A stretch of 35,005 nucleotides of DNA from Actinomycetota bacterium (GCA_003648875.1 QMQC01000001.1:1-35005), one strand, 5' to 3'. Positions 8,589-16,676 are shown, counted from the first letter of the stretch. A program made the numbers and translations. The notes: generated from the sequence alone by a model not told the origin.

Positions 8589-9944
8589 TCAGAGACTTTC
8601 GATGAGCCGATCGACTCGTTCGTCGTACGCCCTGAACGGATCCTTGCACAGCACCGTTCTCTGAGCCTGATCGTTCAGCTTGAGATGCACCCAGTCGACG
8701 GTGAAGTCTCTACGTTTCGCCTTTGCGGCCTTGATGAACTCGCCTCGGAGACGGGCACGAGTGGTGGCTGGGGGTCGAACCATCGCTTCATTGATGGCAT
8801 CATCTGTGACGATCCTATCCATCAACCCTGCGTCCTGCATCTTGTAGAAGAGGCCCCGCTTGCGATTGACATCGTGGTAGTTGAGGTCGATGAGTGCAAG
8901 CCTGGGTGAAGACAGGGGAAGATCATGCTTGAGAATGTAACGATCCATGAGGTGACGCTTCGCTACCCAATCGACTTCGCCATGGAGCGTCATCGGATCC
9001 TTTTCAAGGCCCGTGAGCAGGTGCTCCCACATCGAGATCGCTCTTTCGATCTCAGGTGCCACTCCCGAGATACGCGCATATCTCATCACGCGTTCGAGGT
9101 ACTCCCACTGGATGTCGAGTGCAGAGAGTTCTCGTCCGTTTGCAAGCCTGACTCGCCGCCTGCATGTGATGTCGTGACTGATCTCACGGATTGCCCTGAT
9201 CGGGTTCTCGAGCGTGAGATCCCGAAACACCACCTCATCCTCGAGCATCTGGAGGAGAGCGACCGTGGCCCCGACCTTGACATACGTCGTGTATTCAGAC
9301 ATGTTCGAGTCGCCTGCGATCACATGTAGACGCCTGTATCTCTCTGCATCGGCGTGTGGTTCGTCCCTCGTGTTGATGATCGGTCTCGATCGGGTCGTTG
9401 CAGACGAACTACCCTCCCATATGTGCTCTGCGCGCTGGGCGAGGCTGTACACGGTGCCTCTTGCTGTGTTGAGCAGCTTCCCTGCCCCGGCCCAGATCTG
9501 TCTCGTAACGAGATAGGGAATCAGGGTGTCGATCGTCCGCTGAAAGTCCGCCTGTCGCCTGACGAGGTAGTTCTCGTGGCACCCGTATGAGTTCCCGGCT
9601 GAATCCGTGTTGTTTCGATACAGGTAGATGTCTCCCCGAATCCCCTCCTCCGCCAGACGGCGCTCCGCAGACTCGACGAGTCCTTCGAGTATGCGCTCCC
9701 CTGCCTTGTCGTGCGCAACAACGTCATGGAGACTGTCGCACTCCGGTGTCGCGTACTCGGGATGGCTGCCCACATCGAGGTAGAGCCGTGACCCGTTCTC
9801 GAGAAAGACGTTCGATGAACGCCCCCACGACACGACACGACGAAAGAGATAGCGCGCTACCTCGTCTGGTGAGAGACGCCGTTGCCCGCGCAGAACACAG
9901 GTGACTCCGTACTCGGTCTCGATCCCGAAAATTCTTCGTTGCAC
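8589..9944 (-). CDS. pafA: Pup--protein ligase PafA
   Basis: PafA uses ATP to phosphorylate the C-terminal Glu of Pup and forms an isopeptide bond to substrate lysines, tagging proteins for the proteasome. The 451-aa sequence has the carboxylate-amine/glutamine-synthetase-like fold signatures: GIETEYGVTC at the N-terminus (Glu9), LYLDVGSHPEY with Asp57 (the catalytic base position), NNTDSAGNSYG, and the NTRDEPHADAERYRRLHVI segment. The start is set at GTG 9944 (encoding MQRRIFGIETEYG), because homologues begin exactly there; the open frame extends to GTG 9962. No strong ribosome site is visible. prcA ends 45 bases upstream. Confidence 0.96.
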   Translation of the reverse strand: MQRRIFGIETEYGVTCVLRGQRRLSPDEVARYLFRRVVSWGRSSNVFLENGSRLYLDVGSHPEYATPECDSLHDVVAHDKAGERILEGLVESAERRLAEEGIRGDIYLYRNNTDSAGNSYGCHENYLVRRQADFQRTIDTLIPYLVTRQIWAGAGKLLNTARGTVYSLAQRAEHIWEGSSSATTRSRPIINTRDEPHADAERYRRLHVIAGDSNMSEYTTYVKVGATVALLQMLEDEVVFRDLTLENPIRAIREISHDITCRRRVRLANGRELSALDIQWEYLERVMRYARISGVAPEIERAISMWEHLLTGLEKDPMTLHGEVDWVAKRHLMDRYILKHDLPLSSPRLALIDLNYHDVNRKRGLFYKMQDAGLMDRIVTDDAINEAMVRPPATTRARLRGEFIKAAKAKRRDFTVDWVHLKLNDQAQRTVLCKDPFRAYDERVDRLIESL

Positions 9945-9989
9945 GATTTCAGCGTACAACACGAAACCGCTTCCGGGTTCCTCGAGGAA

Positions 9990-10673
9990 CTACTGCTCCG
10001 GTGCGTCTTCGAATTCCTCAACGGTGACCCTGCGGAAGGTCCGCCTCTCTCCCGCCCGGTCCAGAAAGCCTGTCTCCCAGGCGGTCGCGTCGATGCGACG
10101 ATCCTCCACCTGCTCTATGGAGGTGGTAGCGAGTCGAATCGCCTCGCTCAACGAGAGGTCCGGACGCCAGGAATCCTTGACGGACTCGGCGATGGCATCC
10201 TCACCTGCACCGAGGACGGCAGTTCGCTCTGCGTCGCGCAGCGTTCCGTCGAATTGCACACGGAAGAGCTTGTCCCCATCCATCTCGACACCGAGTTCTG
10301 CAACGATGATGTCAACCTCATAGGGCTTGACCTCGTGGCTGAAGATCTGACCGAGCGTCTGGCTGTATGCGTTCGCAAGGCTCTTGCCGGTTACATCGTC
10401 GCGGGCATACGAGAATCCTTTCAGATCCGCGTAGCGCACCCCGGCAACACGGAGGGTCTCGAACTCATTGAAACGCCCAACACCAGCAAAAGCGATTCTG
10501 TCGTATATCTCGCCGATCTTGCGCAACGATGGCGAAGAGTTCTCGCCTATCAACAGAATTCCGACGTCCAGCTGCAATACCACGATCGGTCTTCCGCGGC
10601 CGACGCCCTTCTTGGCGAAATCTGCACGGTCCTTGACCAGCTGCTCCGGAGGTACGTAGAACGGTACGGTCAT
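9990..10673 (-). CDS. prcA: Proteasome alpha subunit PrcA
   Basis: The 227-aa alpha subunit forms the outer, gating rings of the 20S core. The N-terminal region MTVPFYVPPEQLVKDRADFA matches the bacterial alpha gate segment; IYDRIAFAGVGRFNEFETLR and DVTGKSLANAYSQTLG are conserved alpha-subunit blocks, and KPYEVDIIVAELG follows. There is no catalytic N-terminal Thr, as expected. The ATG overlaps the prcB stop by 4 bases (ATGA). The C-terminus ends DAPEQ and is shorter than in M. tuberculosis. Confidence 0.96.
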   Translation of the reverse strand: MTVPFYVPPEQLVKDRADFAKKGVGRGRPIVVLQLDVGILLIGENSSPSLRKIGEIYDRIAFAGVGRFNEFETLRVAGVRYADLKGFSYARDDVTGKSLANAYSQTLGQIFSHEVKPYEVDIIVAELGVEMDGDKLFRVQFDGTLRDAERTAVLGAGEDAIAESVKDSWRPDLSLSEAIRLATTSIEQVEDRRIDATAWETGFLDRAGERRTFRRVTVEEFEDAPEQ

Positions 10674-11467
10674 GGGCGTCCCTCGACGACGGTCGCAGCA
10701 ATCGGGGCCAATTCGGAGTCAGAAACCTCATCAACGCCTTCCCTGGTCACGGTCACGATGTTCGGATAAATATCTCGTTTGAGGTCTGGACCCCCTGTCG
10801 CAGCATCCTCTTCTGCCGCAGCGACCAACGCTTCGACAGCCATCGACAGTGCCGCTGCGCGGTCGAGGCTCGGCTTCCATTCTGACTTCAGGAAGGACTT
10901 CGCCTCTCCACCACCGGATCCGGTTGTCGCATAGCTGAGCTCGTCGTATCGACCTCCAACGACATCGAAAGAGAACAACCTTCCGGAGTGGTCGACTTCG
11001 TCGAAACCGCAGAACAGGGGAATCACCACGAGACCCTGGAAAGCGAGAGCAAGATTCCCCCTGATCATGCGAGCGAGAAAGTTGGCCTTGCCTTCAAGGC
11101 TCAACCGCGACCCCTCGATCTTCTCGTAATGTTCGAGCTCCGTCTGGAAGAGCTTGATGAGCTCCACTGCCATCCCAGCCGTACCCGCGATTGCTACGGC
11201 TGAGTATTCGTCCGCTGGATAGACCTTGCGAACGCGTCGATGCGCGATCAGGTTTCCTGCCGTTGCTCGCCGATCACCAGCCATGAGCACGCCATCTGCC
11301 CAGGTCAGCGCGAGGACCGTGGTCGCCTCGGGTATCGCATCCTTCGGAGGGGTATCGAATCGCCACTCCGGGACGAGTCCACGATGCTCGAGGACCGACA
11401 TGAACGACCCGGCATCGATCGGCTCACCGATCCGAAGAGGGCCGATCCCGACCCCTTCAGAGTTCAC
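10670..11467 (-). CDS. prcB: Proteasome beta subunit PrcB
   Basis: The 265-aa precursor of the catalytic beta subunit. Cleavage should expose Thr49 in PEATTVLAL; counting from it, Asp17 (AGDRR) and Lys33 (RVRKVY) of the active site are in place. Later blocks include ELEHYEKIEGSRL, MIRGNLALAFQG and DDA-like AATGGPDLKRDIYP. The residue before the catalytic Thr is Ala instead of the usual Gly. The propeptide is 48 aa. It starts at GTG in a GTGA overlap with the pup stop and is coupled in turn to prcA. Confidence 0.96.
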   Translation of the reverse strand: MNSEGVGIGPLRIGEPIDAGSFMSVLEHRGLVPEWRFDTPPKDAIPEATTVLALTWADGVLMAGDRRATAGNLIAHRRVRKVYPADEYSAVAIAGTAGMAVELIKLFQTELEHYEKIEGSRLSLEGKANFLARMIRGNLALAFQGLVVIPLFCGFDEVDHSGRLFSFDVVGGRYDELSYATTGSGGGEAKSFLKSEWKPSLDRAAALSMAVEALVAAAEEDAATGGPDLKRDIYPNIVTVTREGVDEVSDSELAPIAATVVEGRP

Positions 11468-11649
11468 TCGCCGCCCTTCTGGACATAGTTCTTGACGAAC
11501 TCCTCGGCATTCTCCTCGAGCACGGTGTCGATCTCGTCGAGCAGATCGTCGATCTTCTCTGCAACTTCCTCGCCCCTCGCTTGCGGTGCGTCCTGGGCGT
11601 CCTCCTGGGGGACCTTGCTCGTCTTCGATCGTCTTTCGCGTTCAGTCAT
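11464..11649 (-). CDS. pup: Prokaryotic ubiquitin-like protein Pup
   Basis: A 61-aa, highly charged, mostly disordered modifier. The middle (residues about 27-52, EEVAEKIDDLLDEIDTVLEEN) is the coiled-coil-forming stretch that binds the Arc/Mpa coiled coil. The C-terminus is FVKNYVQKGGE, ending Gly-Gly-Glu, so no Gln-to-Glu deamidation is needed before ligation. ATG at 11649 lies 8 bases inside the dop reading frame; its stop overlaps the prcB GTG. Identity is certain from the C-terminal motif and its place between dop and prcB. Confidence 0.97.
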   Translation of the reverse strand: MTERERRSKTSKVPQEDAQDAPQARGEEVAEKIDDLLDEIDTVLEENAEEFVKNYVQKGGE

Positions 11650-13126
11650 CGGCCTCTCCGAGGTTGTCGATCAGCGTGGCTGCGTCTGGACTTGCATCCA
11701 ACAGTTCTTCGACGAGGGCCCTCGACCCTCGAAGTGGTTCCATCATAGGGACACGAACAAGGGTCGATCGACCGATGTCGAACACAAGCGAGTCCCAGTT
11801 CGCCGCCACGACCTGATCGGGATACCGTTTCAGACACTCGCCCCTGAACCAGGCGCGGGTCGTTGGGGGCGGCGACGATGCGGCAACCTTGACCTCTTCA
11901 TCACTGAACAGCCGCCTGATGGCTCCGCGCGCTACAAGACGGTGATACAACCCGCGGGATGGATCAATGTCGTGGTACTGGAGATCCAAGAGCGCGAACT
12001 TCGGATCGGACCAATCAAGCCCGTCGCGTTCACGGAATGCTTCCATGATCGACAGCTTCGCCGCCCAATCCAAGCGATCAGCGACGGCTGCATATCCCAG
12101 GGTCAGATCCTCGAGAAGTGCGCGCCACTCCGTCAGCACCTGTTTGTATGCGGGCAGCAGGTCGGAGGATCCGACGTACTCCTCGAGGTGTGTCAGGTAT
12201 TGCCACTGCAACTCTGTGGCAGTCGTGCGCTCGCCGTGGACAAGGTGGAGAGAAGCGTCGCCCGAGGTGTCATGGGAGACCCTCGTGATGGCTTCAACGG
12301 GTTTGATCAATCGAATCGGCTCACCGAGGGCCTGATCTGCGAGTGCCATGAGCATGAGCGACGTCGAACCGAGTTTGACGAACGTCTGAACCTCGGACAT
12401 CGTCGCGTCCCCGAAGATGACATGCAGTCTTCTGTATTTTGCGGGGTCGGCGTGGGGTTCGTCGCGCGTGTTCACGATCGGGCGCTTCAGCGTGGTTTCG
12501 AGACCGACTTCCTCTTCAAAGAAGTCTGCACGTTGCGTGAGTTGATACGGAACCGTCGGCCGCCCATGCTCCGAGCCCACCTTCCCTGACCCCGTCAGGA
12601 TCTGTCTGGAGACGAGAAAGGTCGTCATCTGGTGCACGATCTCACCGAAGGGCACCGATCTCGGTACGAGATAGTTCTCATGTGCCCCGTATGAATTGCC
12701 CTTTCCATCAGAGTTGTTCTTGTGAATCAGCATCCGTTGGCCATCTCTGAGAGATCTATTCACACGACTTGACGCCTTGTACATGATGAGTTCGCCAGCC
12801 TTGTCGTACAACGTTGCTTCGAGTGGGTCTGCGCACTCCGGCGTGGAGTATTCCGGATGGGCGTGATCGACATAGAGGCGCGCCCCGTTGTGAAGCACCG
12901 CGTTGACCAATCCCGAGTCCGTCTCATCGATCGGCGTCTCGCGCAGGGAGAATCCCCTCGCGTCGCGTCCAGGAGACTCATCGTCGTAGGACCATCTGAT
13001 GCGGTCGGCGCCCTCTGCGTGAGCATCGACCACTGCAGCAGACGCGGTTACAGGATTGAAGGAAGGATCATTCGTGATCGTTATCCCATACTCGACCTCT
13101 GTGCCGAGGACCTGAGGTTCAGTCAT
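11642..13126 (-). CDS. dop: Depupylase / Pup deamidase Dop
   Basis: A 494-aa paralogue of PafA that removes Pup from conjugates (and, where Pup ends in Gln, deamidates it). Signatures: VLGTEVEYGI at the N-terminus, SPGRDARGFSLRE (the start of the Dop loop region absent from PafA), LYVDHAHPEYS with the nucleophile/base Asp87, HKNNSDGKGNSYGAHENYL, and NTRDEPHADPAKYRRLHVI. Because the encoded Pup ends in Glu, depupylation is its expected job here. It starts with ATG 2 bases after the arc stop and overlaps pup by 8 bases. Confidence 0.96.
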   Translation of the reverse strand: MTEPQVLGTEVEYGITITNDPSFNPVTASAAVVDAHAEGADRIRWSYDDESPGRDARGFSLRETPIDETDSGLVNAVLHNGARLYVDHAHPEYSTPECADPLEATLYDKAGELIMYKASSRVNRSLRDGQRMLIHKNNSDGKGNSYGAHENYLVPRSVPFGEIVHQMTTFLVSRQILTGSGKVGSEHGRPTVPYQLTQRADFFEEEVGLETTLKRPIVNTRDEPHADPAKYRRLHVIFGDATMSEVQTFVKLGSTSLMLMALADQALGEPIRLIKPVEAITRVSHDTSGDASLHLVHGERTTATELQWQYLTHLEEYVGSSDLLPAYKQVLTEWRALLEDLTLGYAAVADRLDWAAKLSIMEAFRERDGLDWSDPKFALLDLQYHDIDPSRGLYHRLVARGAIRRLFSDEEVKVAASSPPPTTRAWFRGECLKRYPDQVVAANWDSLVFDIGRSTLVRVPMMEPLRGSRALVEELLDASPDAATLIDNLGEADD

Positions 13127-13128
13127 GA

Positions 13129-14841
13129 TCAGAGGTATTGGCCCGGCGACACGCCCTCAATGGCGCGTTGCTCCCCGTCACCCTCGATGAGCGTTCGCAC
13201 ATACACGATTCTCTCACCCTTCTTGCCGGAGATACGTGCCCAATCATCCGGATTCGTGGTGTTCGGCAGATCCTCATGCTCCCGGAACTCCTGTTGAACG
13301 GCATTGAGGAGGTCCTGAAGCTTCAAGCCTCGTGTGCCGGCTGCAATCTCCCTTTTGATGGCGTCCTTCTTTGCTCTTCGTACGATGTTCTCGATCATCG
13401 CCCCTGATGCAAAGTCTTTGAAGTAGAGCTCTTCACGATCTCCATTGGCATAGGTGACCTCGAGGAAGCGATTCTGTGGGCCCTCGGTGAACATTGCTTC
13501 CGCGGTCTTGTCTACCGCGTTCGCGAGGAAGGCCTCGATGGACCCAAACACTTCGATCTCGGACTCGTCGTAGGGAAGGCCCTTGGTGAGGTAGATCGCG
13601 TAGATCTTTCGGGCTGCATCTTCGTCTGGCCTTTCGATCTTGATCTTCACATCCAGCCTCCCAGGCCGGAGGATCGCGGGGTCGATGAGATCTTCTCTGT
13701 TCGATGCTCCGATGACTATGACGTTCTTGAGAGACTCGACGCCGTCGAGCTCGCTGAGTAGCTGTGGAACGATCGTCGATTCGACATCCGACGACACGCC
13801 GGTTCCACGAGTCCGGAAGAGCGAGTCCATCTCGTCGAAGAACACGATCACCGGCACGCCCTCATCCGATTTCTCCTTCGCCCGTTGGAATATCAAACGA
13901 ATCTGGCGTTCAGTCTCCCCAACGTACTTGTTGAGCAGCTCGGGTCCCTTGATGTTCAAGAAGTACGAACGCGTATCGGCCGAACCTGTGCTTTCGGCAA
14001 CAGTCCTTGCAAGAGAGTTGGCGACCGCTTTGGCGATAAGTGTCTTGCCACATCCGGGGGGCCCATAGAGCAGCACACCCTTTGGAGCCTGCAAGCTGTA
14101 CAGCTCAAAGCGTTCACGATGGAGGTACGGAAGCTCAACAGCGTCCTGGATGGTCTCTATCTGCGTGTCGAGACCACCAATGTCCGTATAGGTGATATCT
14201 GGGACCTCTTCGAGGATCAGTTCCTCGACCTCGGGCCGAGCGAGCCTCTCAAGGACGATCCCGGTCTTTGTATCCAATCTGACGAGATCGCCGGCTCTCA
14301 GATACACCTCGTGGACGGGCGCCCCGCGCGTCACAACGCGCTCCTCATCGCCCCTTCCAAGCACGACCAAACGATCTTCACCGAGTAACTCCTTGATGGT
14401 TGCGATGTCACCGGTCGATTCGAAGGCGCGCACGTCGACGATGTTGAAAGCCTCGTTCAGAATGACTTCCTGGCCGCGTTCAAGTGCCTTGATCTCAACC
14501 GTCGGTTCGACCGCGACCCTCAGCTTTCGACCGGAAGCCAGTACATCGACCGTCCCATCCACGTTGATACCTATCACGGTGCCAAAAGGATTCGGCGGCG
14601 CGGTCAGTTTCTCGACCTCGTCCCGCAGGAGTGCAAGCTGTTCGCGCGTCTCGGTCAGAACAGTTGCAAGCTTCTCGTTCTGGTTCGTGACCTGCGCCAG
14701 CTGATTGCGAACGTCGAGGAGGCGCTCTTCGAGGAGACGTACCCGGCGAGGTGCGTCGTGAAGCCTGCGCCGCAGCACGGCGATCTCCTCCTCGAGCATC
14801 TGAACTGTTGGCCGATTCCCTGATGTCTCTGTCTCTGACAT
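13129..14841 (-). CDS. arc: Proteasome-associated AAA+ ATPase Arc/Mpa
   Basis: The 570-aa hexameric unfoldase that recognises Pup and feeds substrates into the 20S core. N-terminal coiled coil (about residues 12-80), then two OB-fold subdomains (about 85-205), then one AAA domain with Walker A GPPGCGKT (260-267) and Walker B FFDEMDS (334-340), and an ISxxxx-like C-terminal region. The last residues are SPGQYL, the GQYL docking motif that opens the PrcA gate. Start at ATG 14841, preceded by GAGGAGG with good spacing; the frame stays open upstream but overlaps the ferredoxin gene and lacks coding character there. First gene of the proteasome operon. Confidence 0.97.
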   Translation of the reverse strand: MSETETSGNRPTVQMLEEEIAVLRRRLHDAPRRVRLLEERLLDVRNQLAQVTNQNEKLATVLTETREQLALLRDEVEKLTAPPNPFGTVIGINVDGTVDVLASGRKLRVAVEPTVEIKALERGQEVILNEAFNIVDVRAFESTGDIATIKELLGEDRLVVLGRGDEERVVTRGAPVHEVYLRAGDLVRLDTKTGIVLERLARPEVEELILEEVPDITYTDIGGLDTQIETIQDAVELPYLHRERFELYSLQAPKGVLLYGPPGCGKTLIAKAVANSLARTVAESTGSADTRSYFLNIKGPELLNKYVGETERQIRLIFQRAKEKSDEGVPVIVFFDEMDSLFRTRGTGVSSDVESTIVPQLLSELDGVESLKNVIVIGASNREDLIDPAILRPGRLDVKIKIERPDEDAARKIYAIYLTKGLPYDESEIEVFGSIEAFLANAVDKTAEAMFTEGPQNRFLEVTYANGDREELYFKDFASGAMIENIVRRAKKDAIKREIAAGTRGLKLQDLLNAVQQEFREHEDLPNTTNPDDWARISGKKGERIVYVRTLIEGDGEQRAIEGVSPGQYL

Positions 14842-14881
14842 CTCGACCTCCTCAACCAGTCGATCGCCGCGTGTTCCCTCG

Positions 14882-14909
14882 ATTCGAGTGTAGGACACGA
14901 ATCTGTCAA
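14882..14909 (-). promoter_or_regulatory. Candidate promoter of the arc-dop-pup-prc operon
   Basis: On the minus strand a perfect -35 hexamer TTGACA (14909-14904) is followed after 16 bases by TCGAAT (14887-14882), four of six to the -10 consensus. Transcription would start some 35 bases before the arc ATG, ahead of its strong GAGGAGG site. It sits in the 146-base divergent gap shared with the ferredoxin gene, the only place where an operon promoter could lie. Not tested by any model. Confidence 0.4.
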
Positions 14910-14987
14910 TATCGGACGTTCCGCCGCTAGATTGACGCCGGCGTTCATTGCAGTGAGCCCGACGAGAACTCTCACAAAGGAAAGAAG

Positions 14988-15233
14988 ATGAAGGTCTGGA
15001 TCGATCAGGATCTTTGTACCGGCGACGGACTCTGCGAAGAGATCGCGCCTGACGTGTTCGTGATGCTCGATGACGGGCTCGCATACGTGAAGGAAGGCGA
15101 CAAGATCTTTGCCGAATCAGAGGACAATCCCGAAGGTGCGAAAGGCATGGCAAGCTTCGCCGATGATCAGATGGAATTGGTCGTTGAATCTGCCGAGGAG
15201 TGCCCGGGAGAATGTATCTACATCGAACCGTAG
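14988..15233 (+). CDS. Single-cluster ferredoxin with CxxDxxC motif
   Basis: An 81-aa small electron carrier starting MKVWIDQDLC. The cluster ligands are C10-T-G-D13-G-L-C16 and C72-P, with an extra C76. The second ligand position of a classic 4Fe-4S motif is Asp13, as in Pyrococcus furiosus ferredoxin, so the cluster could be 3Fe-4S or an Asp-ligated 4Fe-4S. AGGAAAG lies before the ATG. The gene is divergent from arc and convergent with trmI. Actinobacterial ferredoxins of this type often serve cytochromes P450, but no partner is visible here. Confidence 0.9.
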   Translation: MKVWIDQDLCTGDGLCEEIAPDVFVMLDDGLAYVKEGDKIFAESEDNPEGAKGMASFADDQMELVVESAEECPGECIYIEP

Positions 15234-15285
15234 AACCGCCTGCGGTTCGATGAGGTCCAGCCCCCATGCGAGGGCAGGCCTCATC
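15233..15285. terminator. Possible bidirectional terminator between ferredoxin and trmI
   Basis: The convergent gap holds two inverted repeats: GAACCGCCTGCGGTTC at 15233-15248, and GATGAGG (15249-15255) pairing with CCTCATC (15279-15285). They fill the space exactly between the two stop codons. There is no obvious T-tract, so an intrinsic terminator is only suggested. Confidence 0.4.
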
Positions 15286-16113
15286 TCATAGTGCGGGCTG
15301 GGCAGTCGATCCCACCGCTGGTTCACGCAGTGACTTGCGTGAGACGGTCAGGAAGCCCGTGTGACCGACCATGCGATGATCAGGCCTCACACTTCGACCC
15401 TCGACCGTCCAGGATCGCATCAAGATCTCGAATGTCGCTGATCCGCTGAACGACCTGGAGTCCGACAGAGCCTCCCTCACCTGTTGGACCTGTGGGACCG
15501 TGGGCAGGTAGCACGCAAAGCCACCGCCCCCCGACAGCACGTCAGCGGCGATCGGCACGCAATCCCAGGGCTCCGGAATGTCGAGCACGATCCGATCCGG
15601 TTTGAGTCCGATGAGAACCTCCTCGACCTCGCCGATCCTCAGATCGACATTGTCAGGCACGGCTCCCGCGAACGATTCGATGAGACGTCTTGCGTGCTTC
15701 GCGTGGTCCTCGCGCCGTTCGACGCTGATGATCATCCCGTCCGGACCGACTGCCCTGGACAAGGTGAGAGTCAGCGCTCCGGAGCCAGTTCCCGCTTCGA
15801 CCACCACACATCCCGGCGCTATGTCTGCCCAGGTGACCAACGCACCGGCGTCCTTCGGATACATGACGGCCGCGCCGCGCTTCATCCGCAGAACGTGATC
15901 CGCGAGCCTCGGTCGCATTGCAACCACGAGTACACCCCTCGATGACCGAACGGTTGAACCTTCGGGGCACCCGATGATGTCCCCGTGGGGAATCGTTCCC
16001 CTGTCGAATTGGAAGGTCTTGGATGAATCGAGAGTAATAAGGAACTCGCGATCCTTCGGGTCCGAAAGCAGACACGCCTCGCCCTCGACGAATTCATCGC
16101 CCGTTCGAGTCAT
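15286..16113 (-). CDS. trmI: tRNA (adenine-58-N1)-methyltransferase TrmI
   Basis: A 275-aa SAM-dependent methyltransferase for m1A58 in the tRNA T-loop. After a beta-rich N-terminal domain (to about residue 65) comes the segment RGAAVMYPKDAG, SAM motif I VVVEAGTGSGALTLTLSRAVG, the acidic post-I residue in ISVERRED, and the catalytic motif IV LDIPEPWDCV. Start at ATG 16113, in an ATGA overlap with the preceding 33-aa reading frame; the longer open frame upstream is another frame over that small gene. In many actinobacteria trmI lies close to arc, as here. Confidence 0.92.
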   Translation of the reverse strand: MTRTGDEFVEGEACLLSDPKDREFLITLDSSKTFQFDRGTIPHGDIIGCPEGSTVRSSRGVLVVAMRPRLADHVLRMKRGAAVMYPKDAGALVTWADIAPGCVVVEAGTGSGALTLTLSRAVGPDGMIISVERREDHAKHARRLIESFAGAVPDNVDLRIGEVEEVLIGLKPDRIVLDIPEPWDCVPIAADVLSGGGGFACYLPTVPQVQQVREALSDSRSFSGSATFEILMRSWTVEGRSVRPDHRMVGHTGFLTVSRKSLREPAVGSTAQPAL

Positions 16114-16211
16114 CCCAGCGTCGGAAGAAGCGCAGCCATCAGTGTGAGGACCATCATCGCAACGACCACCCAAATGACGATACGTACCCAATTCTGGTTT
16201 CCGCCATACAT
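16110..16211 (-). CDS. 33-aa membrane micro-protein, coupled to trmI
   Basis: A short reading frame starting MYGGNQNWVRIVIWVVV and ending LLPTLG. It is one hydrophobic helix (about residues 9-29) preceded by a polar N-terminus. GGAGG stands 5 bases before the ATG, and the stop overlaps the trmI ATG by 4 bases. It begins just after the stop of the 90-aa gene. The good ribosome site, the exact tiling of the gap and the plausible membrane helix all argue that it is translated. Function unknown; too short for most gene finders. Confidence 0.7.
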   Translation of the reverse strand: MYGGNQNWVRIVIWVVVAMMVLTLMAALLPTLG

Positions 16212-16212
16212 T

Positions 16213-16485
16213 TCAGCCTCCGATAGGTCCGTCGTGGATGACGTCTGTGCCTAGAAACACCTTGATCCTCGTGTTCGTCCCCGGCTCGAGGATCCCTCCA
16301 TAGAGGATCTTCCTTTTCTTGCTCCGTTTGAGTACGAGTCCGGCACCGACAAGTCCGATGCCGACCATTGTCTGGGTCGACGTCCGTGACTTCCCTGAGG
16401 TCGCGGTCATCCAACCGAATCTGGTGAGTGGATGAAAACGGGCCCACCACCAGCGGCTGAGCACGTTTCGAAGCGAAGGCGTCAC
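16213..16485 (-). CDS. Small single-pass membrane protein, unknown
   Basis: A 90-aa reading frame from GTG 16485, which overlaps the stop of the 64-aa gene as GTGA. It holds a Trp-rich N-terminus (SRWWWARFHP), a short hydrophobic stretch (MVGIGLVGAGLVL), a basic KRSKKRK block on the likely cytoplasmic side, and a C-terminus ending HDGPIGG. A later ATG at 16410 would give 65 aa. The coupling to neighbours on both sides is the main support. No family recognised. Confidence 0.6.
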   Translation of the reverse strand: MTPSLRNVLSRWWWARFHPLTRFGWMTATSGKSRTSTQTMVGIGLVGAGLVLKRSKKRKILYGGILEPGTNTRIKVFLGTDVIHDGPIGG

Positions 16486-16676
16486 GTCCTGTATACCTCG
16501 ACATGGATGCGCGAGCGCTTCGAGCGCCATACGACGAGAGCAACGAGGCCGATAACAATGACACCAGCCACCACAGCGACTGTGACCATGTTCGACTTCG
16601 CTTCTTCCTCCACGTCGATGACGACCCCCTCGATCTCCCTGAGCTTTGCCTCAAGGTCAGCCTTCTGAACAGTCAT
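16482..16676 (-). CDS. Small membrane protein with N-terminal coiled coil (DUF3618-like)
   Basis: A 64-aa protein: N-terminal amphipathic, heptad-like helix (QKADLEAKLREIEGVVIDVEEEA), one membrane helix (about residues 30-49, VTVAVVAGVIVIGLVALVVW) and a short basic tail. This layout resembles DUF3618 and YtxH-type proteins often found next to holin-like genes in actinobacteria. It starts in an ATGA overlap with the upstream holin-like gene and ends in a GTGA overlap with the next. Function unknown. Confidence 0.75.
   Translation of the reverse strand: MTVQKADLEAKLREIEGVVIDVEEEAKSNMVTVAVVAGVIVIGLVALVVWRSKRSRIHVEVYRT

Noticed and set aside
11492..12589. Plus-strand open frame of 365 aa opposite pup and dop
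   Set aside because: Fully antisense to dop and pup, low-complexity and Arg/Ser/Gly-rich; no family signature.
14842..15267. N-terminal extension of the arc reading frame
   Set aside because: It would overlap the ferredoxin gene, has no coiled-coil or coding character, and a GAGGAGG site stands before the ATG at 14841.
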